A stretch of 64,000 bases of DNA, taken from Ceratodon purpureus (lineage: Eukaryota; Streptophyta; Bryopsida; Pseudoditrichales; Ditrichaceae). A model generated the notes under the pieces. That model worked only from the letters and a program-made list of their open reading frames with translations. It was not told the origin of the DNA and made no database searches. Each line of letters opens with the position of its first letter. Positions within the stretch are counted from its first letter, which is position 1. The DNA lies in contig CM026431.1 of the NCBI GenBank assembly GCA_014871385.1, positions 9,115,964-9,179,963 on the forward strand, in the 5' to 3' direction. Of this stretch, positions 1 to 10,306 are shown piece by piece. The position numbers and the translations under genes were made by a program.

Positions 1-2
1 GT

Positions 3-224
3 TCGAGCATCGCCAAGAAACTACCGAGCAGTGGTAGCAGGAATACATTAGCAGTGGCCGTCATCCTTGGTGGACTCAAGGACGAACATAATGAGCAGTT
101 GAGGGATGTGCCGAACTCTGTACGAAACTTTGAAAACAGGTCATTTGCATCCCGCTCATACTCGCTCACCGATCTGCCTCACGCAGCCAATCCTCCACCG
201 CCCAGACGAGCATTCGCAGGGCCT
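3..224 (+). CDS. C-terminal end of an unrecognised gene (partial)
   Basis: An open frame runs from the window edge to a TGA at 222-224, giving about 73 residues. It reads like the end of a real protein: a mixed hydrophobic/charged stretch (LAVAVILGGLKDEHNEQLRD), a Ser/Arg-rich stretch (NRSFASRSYSLTDL), then a proline-rich tail ending RRAFAGP. Possible splice acceptors (gcag) occur at about 31 and 40, so the exon may start inside the window. I do not recognise the family. The start lies outside the window. The call rests on the open frame and on composition only. Confidence 0.4.
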
Positions 225-2518
225 TGATAATGGCATCGGGAAGCGGGATTTTTTACATTGATTGTGTACAAGGTATTTCGGATTGTTACCTTGTGCCACT
301 TCAAAGATTGGTTAGGGCTCACTCTTTTGAAGATTTGGTCCGCGGAGATTGTTTCCTGCTTGGATCTGCACAGGACGCCAGCCTCGCCGAGAATTCTTAA
401 CTGAGGCATGTTGCATTTGCTGCAAAAGGCATCGTGCAAGATTTAACATGGGATACTACATCGCCAGAAGTATCATGCAGTAATCGGGCAAATGCTTCAC
501 ATGACTTCAGGGAGCTTTACATGTGAAGGCGACCTGCCGAGTTGCCTCAGCACTTGCCCCTAGAGTTGAAAAATTTGAGGTCTGCTGGTAGTTTCGGTAG
601 ACATTGTGGATGTCATGGTCAGGTGTAGAGTGGCTAACCCCCCAGCCTAAGGACATGTCTCATTTCCAAAGGATTTGCCAAGCAGTATGCCAGGGTCTGG
701 ATGGCTTTGTGGCATGTGCATCTATGGCGTGGGGGAAGTGGTCATTGCTTTGGGTTTAGTATCACAGGTGTGCTCGAGTGCTTTACAATTTTAGTTGGCC
801 TTCTTCCTGGCCCTCACCTCTATCTCCACCTACAAGCTCTGTGTGGTGATTCAGAATAGATTATCGGTATACAGGAGTTGAAGAGGCGCCAGATCAAGTT
901 TCTGACCCGGGGCATTTTAGAAACCCATGTGCCCCAAGAGTGAAATTGGCTGTGGGAGCCCAACTATATAGAAGCCTTAATACACATTGAGTTTGTCTGA
1001 AATATAAAGAGATCTGCCCGGAGTGGGAACTAGTTATTCATAGCTTTATCATGCCAGGCCCTGTAACATAGGTTGACATTTTTGTGTGTAATCAAAGCAA
1101 TATTTTCCTCGTCTATCCTGTTCTGGTTCTATGAATGTTAATGGCGACTTTATTTGATACGAGTTTCGGTCAGTTTCTGGTTGGCATTGTTGTCTGATTG
1201 GTAACTGATTGGTCAGTCAAATAGATATTTGCTACGTTGCACTGGTTATTGTTATTGCATGAAGTCTGTTTTGATTCAGTTTGTGTACACAGAAAGTGAG
1301 ATACTCCTCAGAGCATTTATTCTTCCTGTTCGAAATTGGAGAATTCCTGTAAGCCTTGGATCTGTTGAAGGATGTGTTTGCTGCTACGTCACTTACAAAC
1401 ACATCCTTGTTATAAATGGTACTTATATTTTCTTCAGGTCTGTGACTGTGGGTAACTTACATCTTGAGGTTGTCATTTTTGAATTCTACGTCAGCCTTCA
1501 GAACTGAATATTAAATTGTGCTTGATCTGACAAAGAAGTAATTGTCATTGAATCTTGTGCAATGTGGGTTCACATACATGATGTATGGTACTGTCTACAC
1601 CTTATCCACTTGCCCTGTTCCGACAATACTGTGTATATGTCCAGAAGATTCTTGACTGTTCTGGCTCTGGAAGTTGCTACTGGAGCATGTTCATACCAGT
1701 GTAACTTACTGGTATCTCATTTACATTATTTTGTGCCAAAGAGAAAAAGTAGAATCATTGGTGAATTAGTATTCAATCGAAATGTTTTATATACATCCTT
1801 CAACCATATGTGATATGGCATAAACTTATAACACATTCCCATTCTATGTGCAACTTCTTTGCTGCAATTCCTACCGATGAAATTTTAATCTCAACTGTGC
1901 CGTACTTTATAATAATCTCTGAAGACCTCTGCTAATTATTAGAAAAAATCAGATCGATTATTCACTTATAGTCACAAAGTGGACTAATGATGGTGCCTTT
2001 CAATAACAGATCTCCCGTGTCCTTATCTTGTTTCATTGACCTGATCAAAGCGACGTATATAGGAAACTTCTAGATAGACTTAAAAGGTCAGGCTAAATCA
2101 AAATTAACAAACACTGAATTCTATTTTTCTTTCAAAATTTAAAACTCATTTCCAAAACAAATAGCATCCCGATCCACAGCACAAAACACGTCCCGTAGAC
2201 ATCGCCGACGAAGCAGGCGGAAAAATCTCGAAAATACACCATAATTCAATCCTCATCAAAACGTAATGCCACATCGGCAAACACTCACACAAAAGAAATA
2301 CACTTTTATCACTAGAAAGCCAAAGCAATATTCAAATGCAATGACGTGGGCTGACAAAGCGTGAACTCCAAGTTGGACCCTATCCACAACAGGTGTCCGG
2401 CAACCAGTTCCTTGCCCACCTAGTACAGTACTACAATAAATTCTAGCATCAGCAAGTCGTGTCGAGTTGTTAAATGTCACCATTCAAAGCTCTTCGTCAT
2501 GCATGCGGAACCAATGCG
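225..2518. other. Stretch without recognisable gene, left of the MULE
   Basis: About 2.3 kb of moderately AT-rich sequence. The first part is probably the 3' untranslated region of the gene ending at 224. Open frames at 1229-1507 and 1562-1813 have no recognisable motif and look fortuitous. No RNA gene or tandem repeat was seen. Confidence 0.5.
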
Positions 2519-2527
2519 GCAGTACTG
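2519..2527. repeat. Target site duplication, left copy (gcagtactg)
   Basis: The 9-bp word gcagtactg ends directly before the left terminal inverted repeat. It recurs directly after the right terminal inverted repeat at 14731-14739. Nine bases is the classic Mutator-superfamily duplication length. Confidence 0.93.
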
Positions 2528-2795
2528 GGGTCTCTCTATTTTGCCCCATCGAGCGTTGCAGCCGCCCCTCACGCGGGCAGGGGCAGCGCAACGCCCCCCG
2601 ACCCTCCCCCTCCCCGATCCAGGCCATCCCCGACCCTGGGCGAAGCCCCGCGCGCCCGTGCTGAGCCCCCCGCGCGCCCGTGCTGAGCCCCCGCGCCCGG
2701 GCTGCAGCTCCCCGCCCGGGCTGTCCGTCATCCGTTCTTCATCCCGGTCCCGTCACCCTCGTCGGGCGTCCACCCCGCGCCCCGCGACTGTGCCC
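2528..2795 (+). repeat. Left terminal inverted repeat of the MULE (268 bp)
   Basis: It starts GGGTCTCTCTATTTTGCC and ends CGCGACTGTGCCC, and is extremely GC-rich after the first 35 bases. It contains an internal near-tandem duplication of a unit beginning gcgcgcccgtgctgagcc. By eye it matches the reverse complement of 14463-14730 without differences. Confidence 0.95.
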
Positions 2796-3110
2796 TCATT
2801 ATTCTCGCCGTCTCTCCAGACGGCGGCTGCGGACGTTTTGAACGTCGGGGCGTCGCCATGAGGCAGGGGCGAAATCACCATACAGTTTTCATGTGTTTAG
2901 ACGTGGGGAATTCGGATCGGACATGGCATGGGAAGGTTGGGTGGGGTTTGAGGAAGGTCGAGGCACCAATGGTCAATTGTGAGGAAACTTTGCATGAACA
3001 TGGTGTTTTTATGTTACCGGGATCATGCGATGCATGGGGGAGGGTGAGCGTCTGTAGCGCGAGGTCGGTACAATGGAGATCCCGCTTGCTGTCTGTGATG
3101 TCCGATCGGT

Positions 3111-6100
3111 GTGTCTCAATTCTGCCCCTTCCATGCAAAGTCATCAGATCGGGAGCATGGTCTGGACCTCGTAGACATTGTACAGATGGTTGATCTTCAG
3201 TTCGGGGCGGACCAACATGCGGTGGACTTGGCCGCGGTGGGTGAGGACAGGACCTGGGACTTCCAGGAGGCCGGGGGCGATGCAACACAAGATGGAGGAG
3301 GAGGAGGACGGAGGGAGGGGAGTCCCGATGTCGATGTCTGTTGTCCACAGAGTAGATGGGCAGTCCAGTCCGATGACTCCGATGCAGCAGGGTCTGTTTC
3401 CGAGCAGCTTGAACAGCTTGTCGGATCACCAGGCTACGGGATGGACGATCACTGCGAAGAGAAGATGGACGACGGAGAGGATAGAGGCAGCCCGGAAGAA
3501 GAGCGACCAGACAGCGACGGTGACGACTCTCTCAGTTTTAGGACAGACCGAGTCCTGGAAGCAAGTGGTCATGAACCCGAAGTCCAGGAGTTCGGCGTCG
3601 ATAGCACTGTCGTGGGCGAGAAGATCAGGAGGCCCTCTTGGCGGAGGGTGGCAGACAGAGTTAGAAGGTCTGTCCAGAACCCACCCCCGGGGCCATTCTG
3701 TAGGACAGACCTGCGGTGGGAGTCCAAGTGGAACCAGGGGAATGGCAAGCGAAGGGAGACGCAGAAGGTTACTATCCCATGGGATAGGTTGGAGGACTTC
3801 CTCGAGGGTGAGATGTCCGCCCGTCAACATCCCTGTACCTTTGTGGAGGAGTCCCGGCGATGCATGAAGAGGGATGCTAGGAAACAGATCAGGGCTGACT
3901 CGGCTGTCCAGGAGATAAGGTAAAGCCTGGCCTGAAGAGGTTCCCTGCTTAGGACAGCTGTATTCGTTTGCAATTTCGCTCTGCTGCGATTCTTTGAATC
4001 CCTTGCTGAATCAAATAGTAGGACAGACTCAGCTCACTGTACACGCCCCTCTCTGTGTCCTATGCAGCTATTGGTGTCAATATGGGCCGGTGGACTACAC
4101 TCGGCAATACAAAGCCGAGGTGCAGAAGGTCTTCTCTCACTGCCTCACTCAAAGAAAGAACTCCACTAACCAGAGAAAGGCGGTCAAGAAGGCTCAGAAG
4201 CTTGTAGAGAAGGCTGCAAAAGAAGCTGAGAAGGCTGCAAAAGATGCTGAGAAGAAGGCTGCAAAGGATGCTGAGAAGAAGGCGGCAAAAGAGGCTGGGA
4301 AGAAGGTGCGGCCTAAAAAGAAGGTTAGGACAGAAACTGTCCCTGTTCCTGACCTTAATGTACAGGCTGTGGATGAGGACGCAGAAGAGCTTGCACGCCT
4401 ACAGGAAGCACAGGAGAAGCTACTGCAGGCGCAGGCCTTGATCGAAGCAGCCTCAAAGCCCAGGAGAAAGACCCGGGTGAGCAAGGTCCAGGCTGGGATG
4501 TCAATTAAGCGTGGCTGCCAATGCAATTTTGTTGCAAAACAGCTACAGTGTGATGAAAACCTGTGTACTATTCAATTCCATTGTATGACCCATACTAACC
4601 GGGAAGGGAAGGAGTGCCATGGAGCACAGTTCGGAGGACAGAGAGCTGGCCTATCAGGGCATTTGTCAGCGGCCACGAAGAAGTGGATAGCAGACACCTT
4701 AAGGTCAGGCAAGTCACCTGCACAGGTCATGGCCGAACATAAGGCAGAAGTAATGCGCTGTGCCCAGAATAATCTGCCAGCCACGAGAGACACGTTCATC
4801 ATGCCATCCGACGTATACAATATCGCAAACAAACTTGCGAAAGAGCTTTGGGAGAAGCATCCGTCCGATGCCATGAGTGTTCGTATGTGGACAGACGAAA
4901 ATGCAGACTCTCATTATCACTACCGTGAGTACGGGACTGTAGAGCTGAATGAGCCGCCACCTCCTGAGGACGACCCATTCTGTCTGGCCATCCAAACCGA
5001 GTGGCAACTTGAGATGATGGTCAGACATGGCCACAGGAGGGCTCTGTCCATGGATGCGACTTTCTCTACCAACGCCCCCAAGGTTAGCACGTCCGCCACC
5101 CTCCTTAAAGACTGTCCACATGAAGCCCCGTTTGGTGTATGTATGTCTTCTGCCCTGTCCTAATGACAGAGCCATCTCTGATTTGGTTCTCCCACTCCTC
5201 TGCTGCAGTATCCACTGCATACGGTGATGGTGTTCGACGAATGGGAGCAGGGGATACCAGTGGCCTTCACAATCCAGGGTAGGTCACGGGAACAAGACAT
5301 CACACCGTGGCTCACAAAGCTGCGGGATCGTTGCATAGCTGTGAAGCCTGACTGGAGACCAAGCTCCTTCTTGGTTGACAACGACCAGGCTGAACTGAAT
5401 GCAATCAGGTGAGGGCCCCGCCTGTAATATGTTCAGGGTTCGCAGCAGTTTGTGGCCTGTCATTACGTCTCTGATACAGCCTGCACTCATGTGTCTTTGC
5501 AGGAAGGTCTGGCCAGAGGCCGATGCTGTTAACGGGGAAACGAAGGACGATGTGAAGATTCTGCTCTGTCTGTGGCATACACGCAAGGCATGGCTGGAGA
5601 ATGCAACTCAGAAGATCAAGGCAAACTATCTTAGGACAGAGATTCTGTCTGCCTGTGCTGACCTAATGTATGGAAACGGTATCCTCCAGGGAGATCTTGC
5701 TGTGAAGGCTGCGCAGGAGCGTTTCAACTTCCTGAAGGCTAAGTATCCACAAGCAAAGGCATTCTTCCAGTATTTTGAGGAAACCTGGATTCCGAAGCTG
5801 GAAATGTGGGTCAAGGGTTTCCGCAACATCCCACACTGCAACCAGGACACCAACGCAGCAGTCGAGAGTTACCATGCGAACCTGAAGGCCATTCTCAGGT
5901 ATTCCAGGCAGAAGTTTGACGGCCGCCGTGTGGACTGGTTAATCTACCATCTGGTCAGGGATGTGCTAATTCACTACTGGTATGCTGTCCAGTGTAAGCT
6001 GTACGGATTCATCAAGAACGGGAAGGCAGAGGGGATCGTGGCCAGTGCAGTGATAAGGGCTGCGGAGATCCCGGACGAGCATGTGTCTGTCTGCTTGGAT

Positions 6101-6682
6101 CAGGACGTGGCCTACGTTGCCTCCCAAACTAACTTCCCAGCGATTTGGGTGGTCACCAGCCCGAACTCGGACTGGGCTCACTGCAACTGCCCATTGGGCA
6201 TGCGCGGAAACATCTGCAAGCATGTCGTGAAGGTGTTCAGAATGATCAACACCGAAGTTCACCCTGGAGACATCATACGGTATGCTGGGACCTTGAGGGG
6301 TACGATTCAGAGTGGCTGCAGTACTGCTGGCTTGGACATGGGAGACGGGACAGGCGAAGCGGCAATCCAGGACATCAGAGGGGCTGTCCTAAAATCAGAC
6401 GATCCTGAGAAGACGTACATCCAGATGAGGGGGTTCCTGGGGGAAGCGGATACTCTGGCGCTTGAGAATGTGGGTCTCCGGGAGCATTTCCTGGCTATCC
6501 AGGCTGAGGCCACGGGAAAGATGGCGGCACTGAAAGCCAAATCAGAGGCAGGCTTGCTGCACCCTCTCTCACAGCCGTCTTTCAAAGTGAATGCAGGGCC
6601 CAAGAACCTGCGGCGATTTAAAGCATGCTCCGAGACTGGGACGAAAAAAAGGGCTCCCGGCCGAAGTAGGAAATGGGATTAG
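3111..6682 (+). CDS. MULE transposase with SWIM zinc finger, 4 exons, 1067 aa
   Basis: Predicted to cut and re-insert the element, acting in the nucleus. Exons are 3111-3919, 4068-5082, 5209-5408 and 5503-6682; all introns are GT-AG, and the joined length of 3204 nt keeps one frame. Residues 1-269 are acidic, then basic. Near 313-350 there are repeated Glu-Lys-Ala-Ala units, likely a helix or nuclear-localisation segment. A Cys/His cluster near 416 (GCQCNF...CHG) precedes the catalytic core. Candidate DDE residues are D599 (SMDATF), D665 or D667 (LVDND) and E796 (NAAVESYH), with the conserved Trp-His at 699-700 between the last two. A SWIM finger CxC...CKH lies at C902, C904, C913, H915. The start is the first ATG of the open frame; M at 3186 is the alternative. 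No disabling mutation is visible. Confidence 0.9.
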
Positions 6683-6718
6683 GACAGGCAGATTAGGACA
6701 GTGGGATTAGGACAGGGG
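6678..6718 (+). repeat. Triple ATTAGGACAG cluster after the transposase stop
   Basis: Three closely spaced copies of ATTAGGACAG overlap and follow the transposase stop codon. They belong to the element-wide AGGACAG family. Such clustered short words could be binding sites for the element's own protein, but that role is inferred. Confidence 0.7.
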
Positions 6719-7905
6719 GGTCAGGATTATGACAAAGGACTACCAGGACAGATTGACGGTTCACGAGTATTCTCTACAGCGTAGACAGGGTTTTCAGGTA
6801 CTGTTTGTATGTGCGCTTAAGCTGTTATTGTGGCTGTAGTTCTGTAAGTAGAAGAGGGCTATGGCACATGTCCAGCTCTTCCTTTCTCATTCAGTAGTAG
6901 ACTTGGGCTCCCACGCCTCACCTTCAGTCATCTATGGTCGTATGTCATCACAGTAATGGTTTCTGGTTTTTAGGACACTGAAACGAATCCAGAGTCTTTG
7001 TTGTTGCTGTATGCAGGTTCAGGGTACCTTTTACTACTGCAGTTTCAGTTCTAACCATCTATTCCCGAATTACCAGCCCATTCGTTTCGTTTAGATTGTG
7101 TTCTCTGTCCTCCGCTCAGTGGTTAATCGACCTTGCCGGACCCGGAATGGGAAAACACTGTACTGCGCAAGAATTCTGTCTACAGAATTTTGCATTGGTT
7201 ACCTGTCCTAAATAATCCTACACAATCTGGGTAAGTGCAATTGGTTACCTGTCCTACACTGTCCTACACACTGTGGTTAGGTACAATTCATTACCTGACC
7301 TAAATGATTGTAGACTCTGTGCTTCTTTTACAGATTTATGCATAGCTCTAAATTACCCCATTTTCATTTCTTACGGAGCAACGTGGACGATTCATGAAAT
7401 ATTTGATTATTATTCGTTCTTCTTTTGAATTGATTGGCTAAAGACATTTTCCTTTCTCATTGTTGACTGTTCCAGATTGTTTGATATTGACGAGTATTTG
7501 CATGTTCTCGTGTGGCGCCTAACAAAAAAAGGAAACACTCTTAGACCTGGAAAAAAAATCATGAACGTACTGCGTGAGAGAAACAATTGGGAGACCTCCT
7601 CTTGTTGAAGAGCACATTTAACTTCACGGTTTTCATTTAAGAAACTGTTGCTGTAGGAATCATCGAACTGGACAATCAAGCATACTCAAGTTTTCATGGC
7701 TTACAAGAATAACTTGCCTCTCCGATTTAGGTACTCGAAAAGATGATGGGGTATTATAATGGTCTTCTCAGCCTGCGGGAAAATAGGGGTTTGATCACTC
7801 CAAAGATGTAATCAACGCCTGACCAATAGAAGGATATGCAATTCAGGTTCTCATACAAGAAGACCATTTCGATCCCAATTCATACGAGCTTCATTATGAA
7901 GTGCC

Positions 7906-8610
7906 GGGAACAGGCACTAAACAAAGTGAAGCCTGATTTATTCCTGCAACTTCTCCACGAGATCTTCTTCATGAGCCACGGGGAACAGGCACTAAACAAA
8001 GTGTAGCCTGATTTTTTTCTGCAACTTCTTCAGAAGAGCTTCACCGAGAAGTGCTTATAGAGGTAATGAAAGAAAATGAAGCCTAATTTCGTTAAGCATG
8101 GTTTTTTTCAATGAACAATTCATATATGTTTCCTCAACGTATTATGCTAACTCTGGCAAAGGTACCCTCCTTTTTAAGATTACATATGGATCTTAAAATG
8201 TATAAGACTTCTTCCCTGTACAGAAGTTCCACAACTTATCCAAATCTTTCTGGACTCATAGTTGAGGGTGTAGTCCTTCTATTGAAAAGGCGAAACACGG
8301 TGCTTTTGGAGCATCAAATTGAAAGGCGTTTACTGTCCTGCTCCTTCCTAATTTGGTACAATCTTGAACTTGATATGAGCTCTTCGTTTTTTAAAGTATT
8401 CTGGTTATCCTCACGGAGAGACCTCTCTTTCTGCAATTTCATGTGGATTGATAAGTTGAACTATGCACTGGCACTATTGTAGTTTGTCTCATCGACGTCC
8501 TTCAAATGTGTAGGAGTTTAACTTCGTACAGAAGTTTCATAACTTCTCCAAATCTTTCGGGACTCACAATTGAAGACGCAATCTTTTTATTAGAAGAGAG
8601 AGTTCTTGTG
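7906..8610. repeat. Short duplications in the MULE spacer
   Basis: A unit beginning gggaacaggcactaaacaaa occurs at 7906 and again at 7981, a 75-bp tandem pair. A second unit containing tccaaatctttc and gggactca-like sequence occurs at about 8216-8300 and, diverged, at 8525-8610. The open frame at 8111-8482 crosses this region and is probably fortuitous. Otherwise 6720-9080 holds only scattered CTGTCCTA words and no coding signal. Confidence 0.7.
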
Positions 8611-9082
8611 TTGAACGTAGGACTTGTTCTAGTTTCAATTAATTGATCGTACACTGTCTTCTAAGTTCCCGTTCTGGTGCATCATGACACGTGATATAAG
8701 CATGTGGATCATACACGTCCTCACCGCTTCTTGAAACGAGGAACTGTCATAGCCAGCATCTTTGCCGACTTTGATGAATACGAAGTTCGTTTCCCTTCTC
8801 CCTCTCTTCAGATGTCATGTAGGTCCGTTCCTATCCAGAAAGCGATCCTGAATTTTATGCGGTTGTTACATTGATCTTCCCGGTGTTATTTTCTTTTTCT
8901 GTAAATATTTAAAATTGTTTTCATAATCTTTTTTATCAATTTCTAAACTCTTTTCATTTATGTCCTCGCCTTACTTCACTCCCGACGAGTGGCCCGTGGA
9001 ATGTCCAGGCCTAGCACACTCGATCTTCATGTTCACAGACAAGGCTCACAACGGCTTCCATGTCCTTATTCAGCGTACGAAT

Positions 9083-9670
9083 TTTTCATTTCTACCTTTA
9101 AGTTTATTTTCATCCTTACCCTCATTTTTCTTTTTCCCCTTTCATTTCTACCTTTAAGTTCATTTTCATCTTCACCCTCATTTTTTTCTTTTTCCCCTTT
9201 CATTTCTACCTTTAAATTTATTTTGATCTTCACCCTCATTTTCCTTTTTTTTCCCGTTTTATTTCTACCTTGAACTTAGTTTTCATCTTTACCTTCATTT
9301 TTTTTTTCCCCATTTTATTTCTACCTTTAACTTAATTTTCATCTTTACCCTCAGTTTAATTTTTTCCCCTTCTATTTCCGCCTTCAAATTTATTTTCATC
9401 TTTCTCCTCATTTTAATTTTTTCCCCCTTCTATGTCCGCCTTTAATTTCATTTTCATCCTTTTCCTCATTTTAATTTTTTCCCCCTTCTATTTCCGCCTT
9501 TAAATTCATTTTCATCTTTCTCCTCATTTTCTATTTCTTCCTCTTCATTTTTATTTTGGCCTTCGAATTCTGTTTTCATCTTCAATTTTTCCTCCTTTAA
9601 ATTTTGTCGTTTTTTATTTGCCTTTAAATTTGTTTCATCTTCATCCTTATTCTCGTTTCAGTTCTCTCCA
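9083..9670 (+). repeat. Pyrimidine-rich satellite inside the MULE, unit near 58 bp
   Basis: About ten degenerate units follow one pattern: a TTTCTACCTTTAA block, then a CATTTTCATC block, then CCCTCATTTT and a run of T and C. The plus strand is almost purely C and T with few G. Copies diverge rightwards (TTCTATTTCCGCC variants near 9380-9520). It lies between the 3' ends of the two element genes. It has no coding potential; open frames over it are artefacts of the repeat. Confidence 0.88.
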
Positions 9671-9795
9671 CCTTTTTTTCTTTATTTTTCCTACTTTCTT
9701 GATTTCCGACTTCTTTATCTGGATTTCAAATATTCACATACCATAACTTGGATTTAATTTAAACCAGTTCTCGGTGTATCCTCACAAGGACTGTA

Positions 9796-9982
9796 TTTAG
9801 GACAGAGGAGTAGAGTAATTACGACAGAGGAATAGCGTATTTAGGACAGAGGAATAGCGTAAGTAGGACAGGGGAATAGCGTAACAACGACTGGACGGAA
9901 CTGTAATTAGGACAGAGGAATAGCCCTGTCCTAAAATGGAACAACCCCAACTATCAGGACTGCCGTCCTACGGCTGTGTCCT
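9796..9982 (+). repeat. Tandem TTAGGACAGAGGAATAGCGT array in the MULE
   Basis: About five imperfect units of roughly 22-24 bp, each with AGGACAG or a one-base variant followed by AGGAATAGCG, are succeeded by opposite-strand copies (CTGTCCTAAAA at 9925, GTCCTA at 9964 and 9977). This is the densest block of the element-specific motif. Its position just downstream of the minus-strand gene mirrors the cluster after the transposase stop. Confidence 0.8.
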
Positions 9983-10306
9983 AACAGCGCAATGTTCGAT
10001 AGAACGCAGAGCAGCCGGTATCCATTTTCACATTCAGTACTATCCCATGGTGTTTGCAATGTGTCCTCTTCGCCACCCCTTTCAGTAACTCCCAAAGTCT
10101 ACATCTTATTACATTCACATGAAATGGAAGGAATTGTATTAAAAAAAAGTATTTACTTTCCCTTATTACATGCCACTGGTCTCTGTCCTAAATTACCCCC
10201 AACCCCGTCGACCACGCTGCCTCTGGTACCCAACCTGCAGCACCGTAAACCCTAAACGCCGCAACTGCAACCAAAACACTTATACAGACGTCTCTCCCTA
10301 AAAGAA

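Noticed and set aside
2474-2861. Overlapping Pro/Arg-rich open frames over the left terminal repeat, and their mirror frames at 14424-14934
   Set aside because: They follow from the very high GC content of the inverted repeats, occur in several frames at once, and show no family motif.
3178-3867. 229-aa plus-strand frame overlapping transposase exon 1
   Set aside because: The alternative frame (3111-3919) ends at a donor in phase with the next exon and matches the relic transposase at 33.6-33.95 kb; this one does neither.
8111-8482. 123-aa frame in the MULE spacer
   Set aside because: It overlaps degenerate duplications and AT-rich spacer and has no recognisable motif or conserved exon signals.
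8960-9273. Ser/Phe/Pro-rich frames at the pyrimidine satellite
   Set aside because: They translate the tandem repeat and exist only because the plus strand lacks purines.
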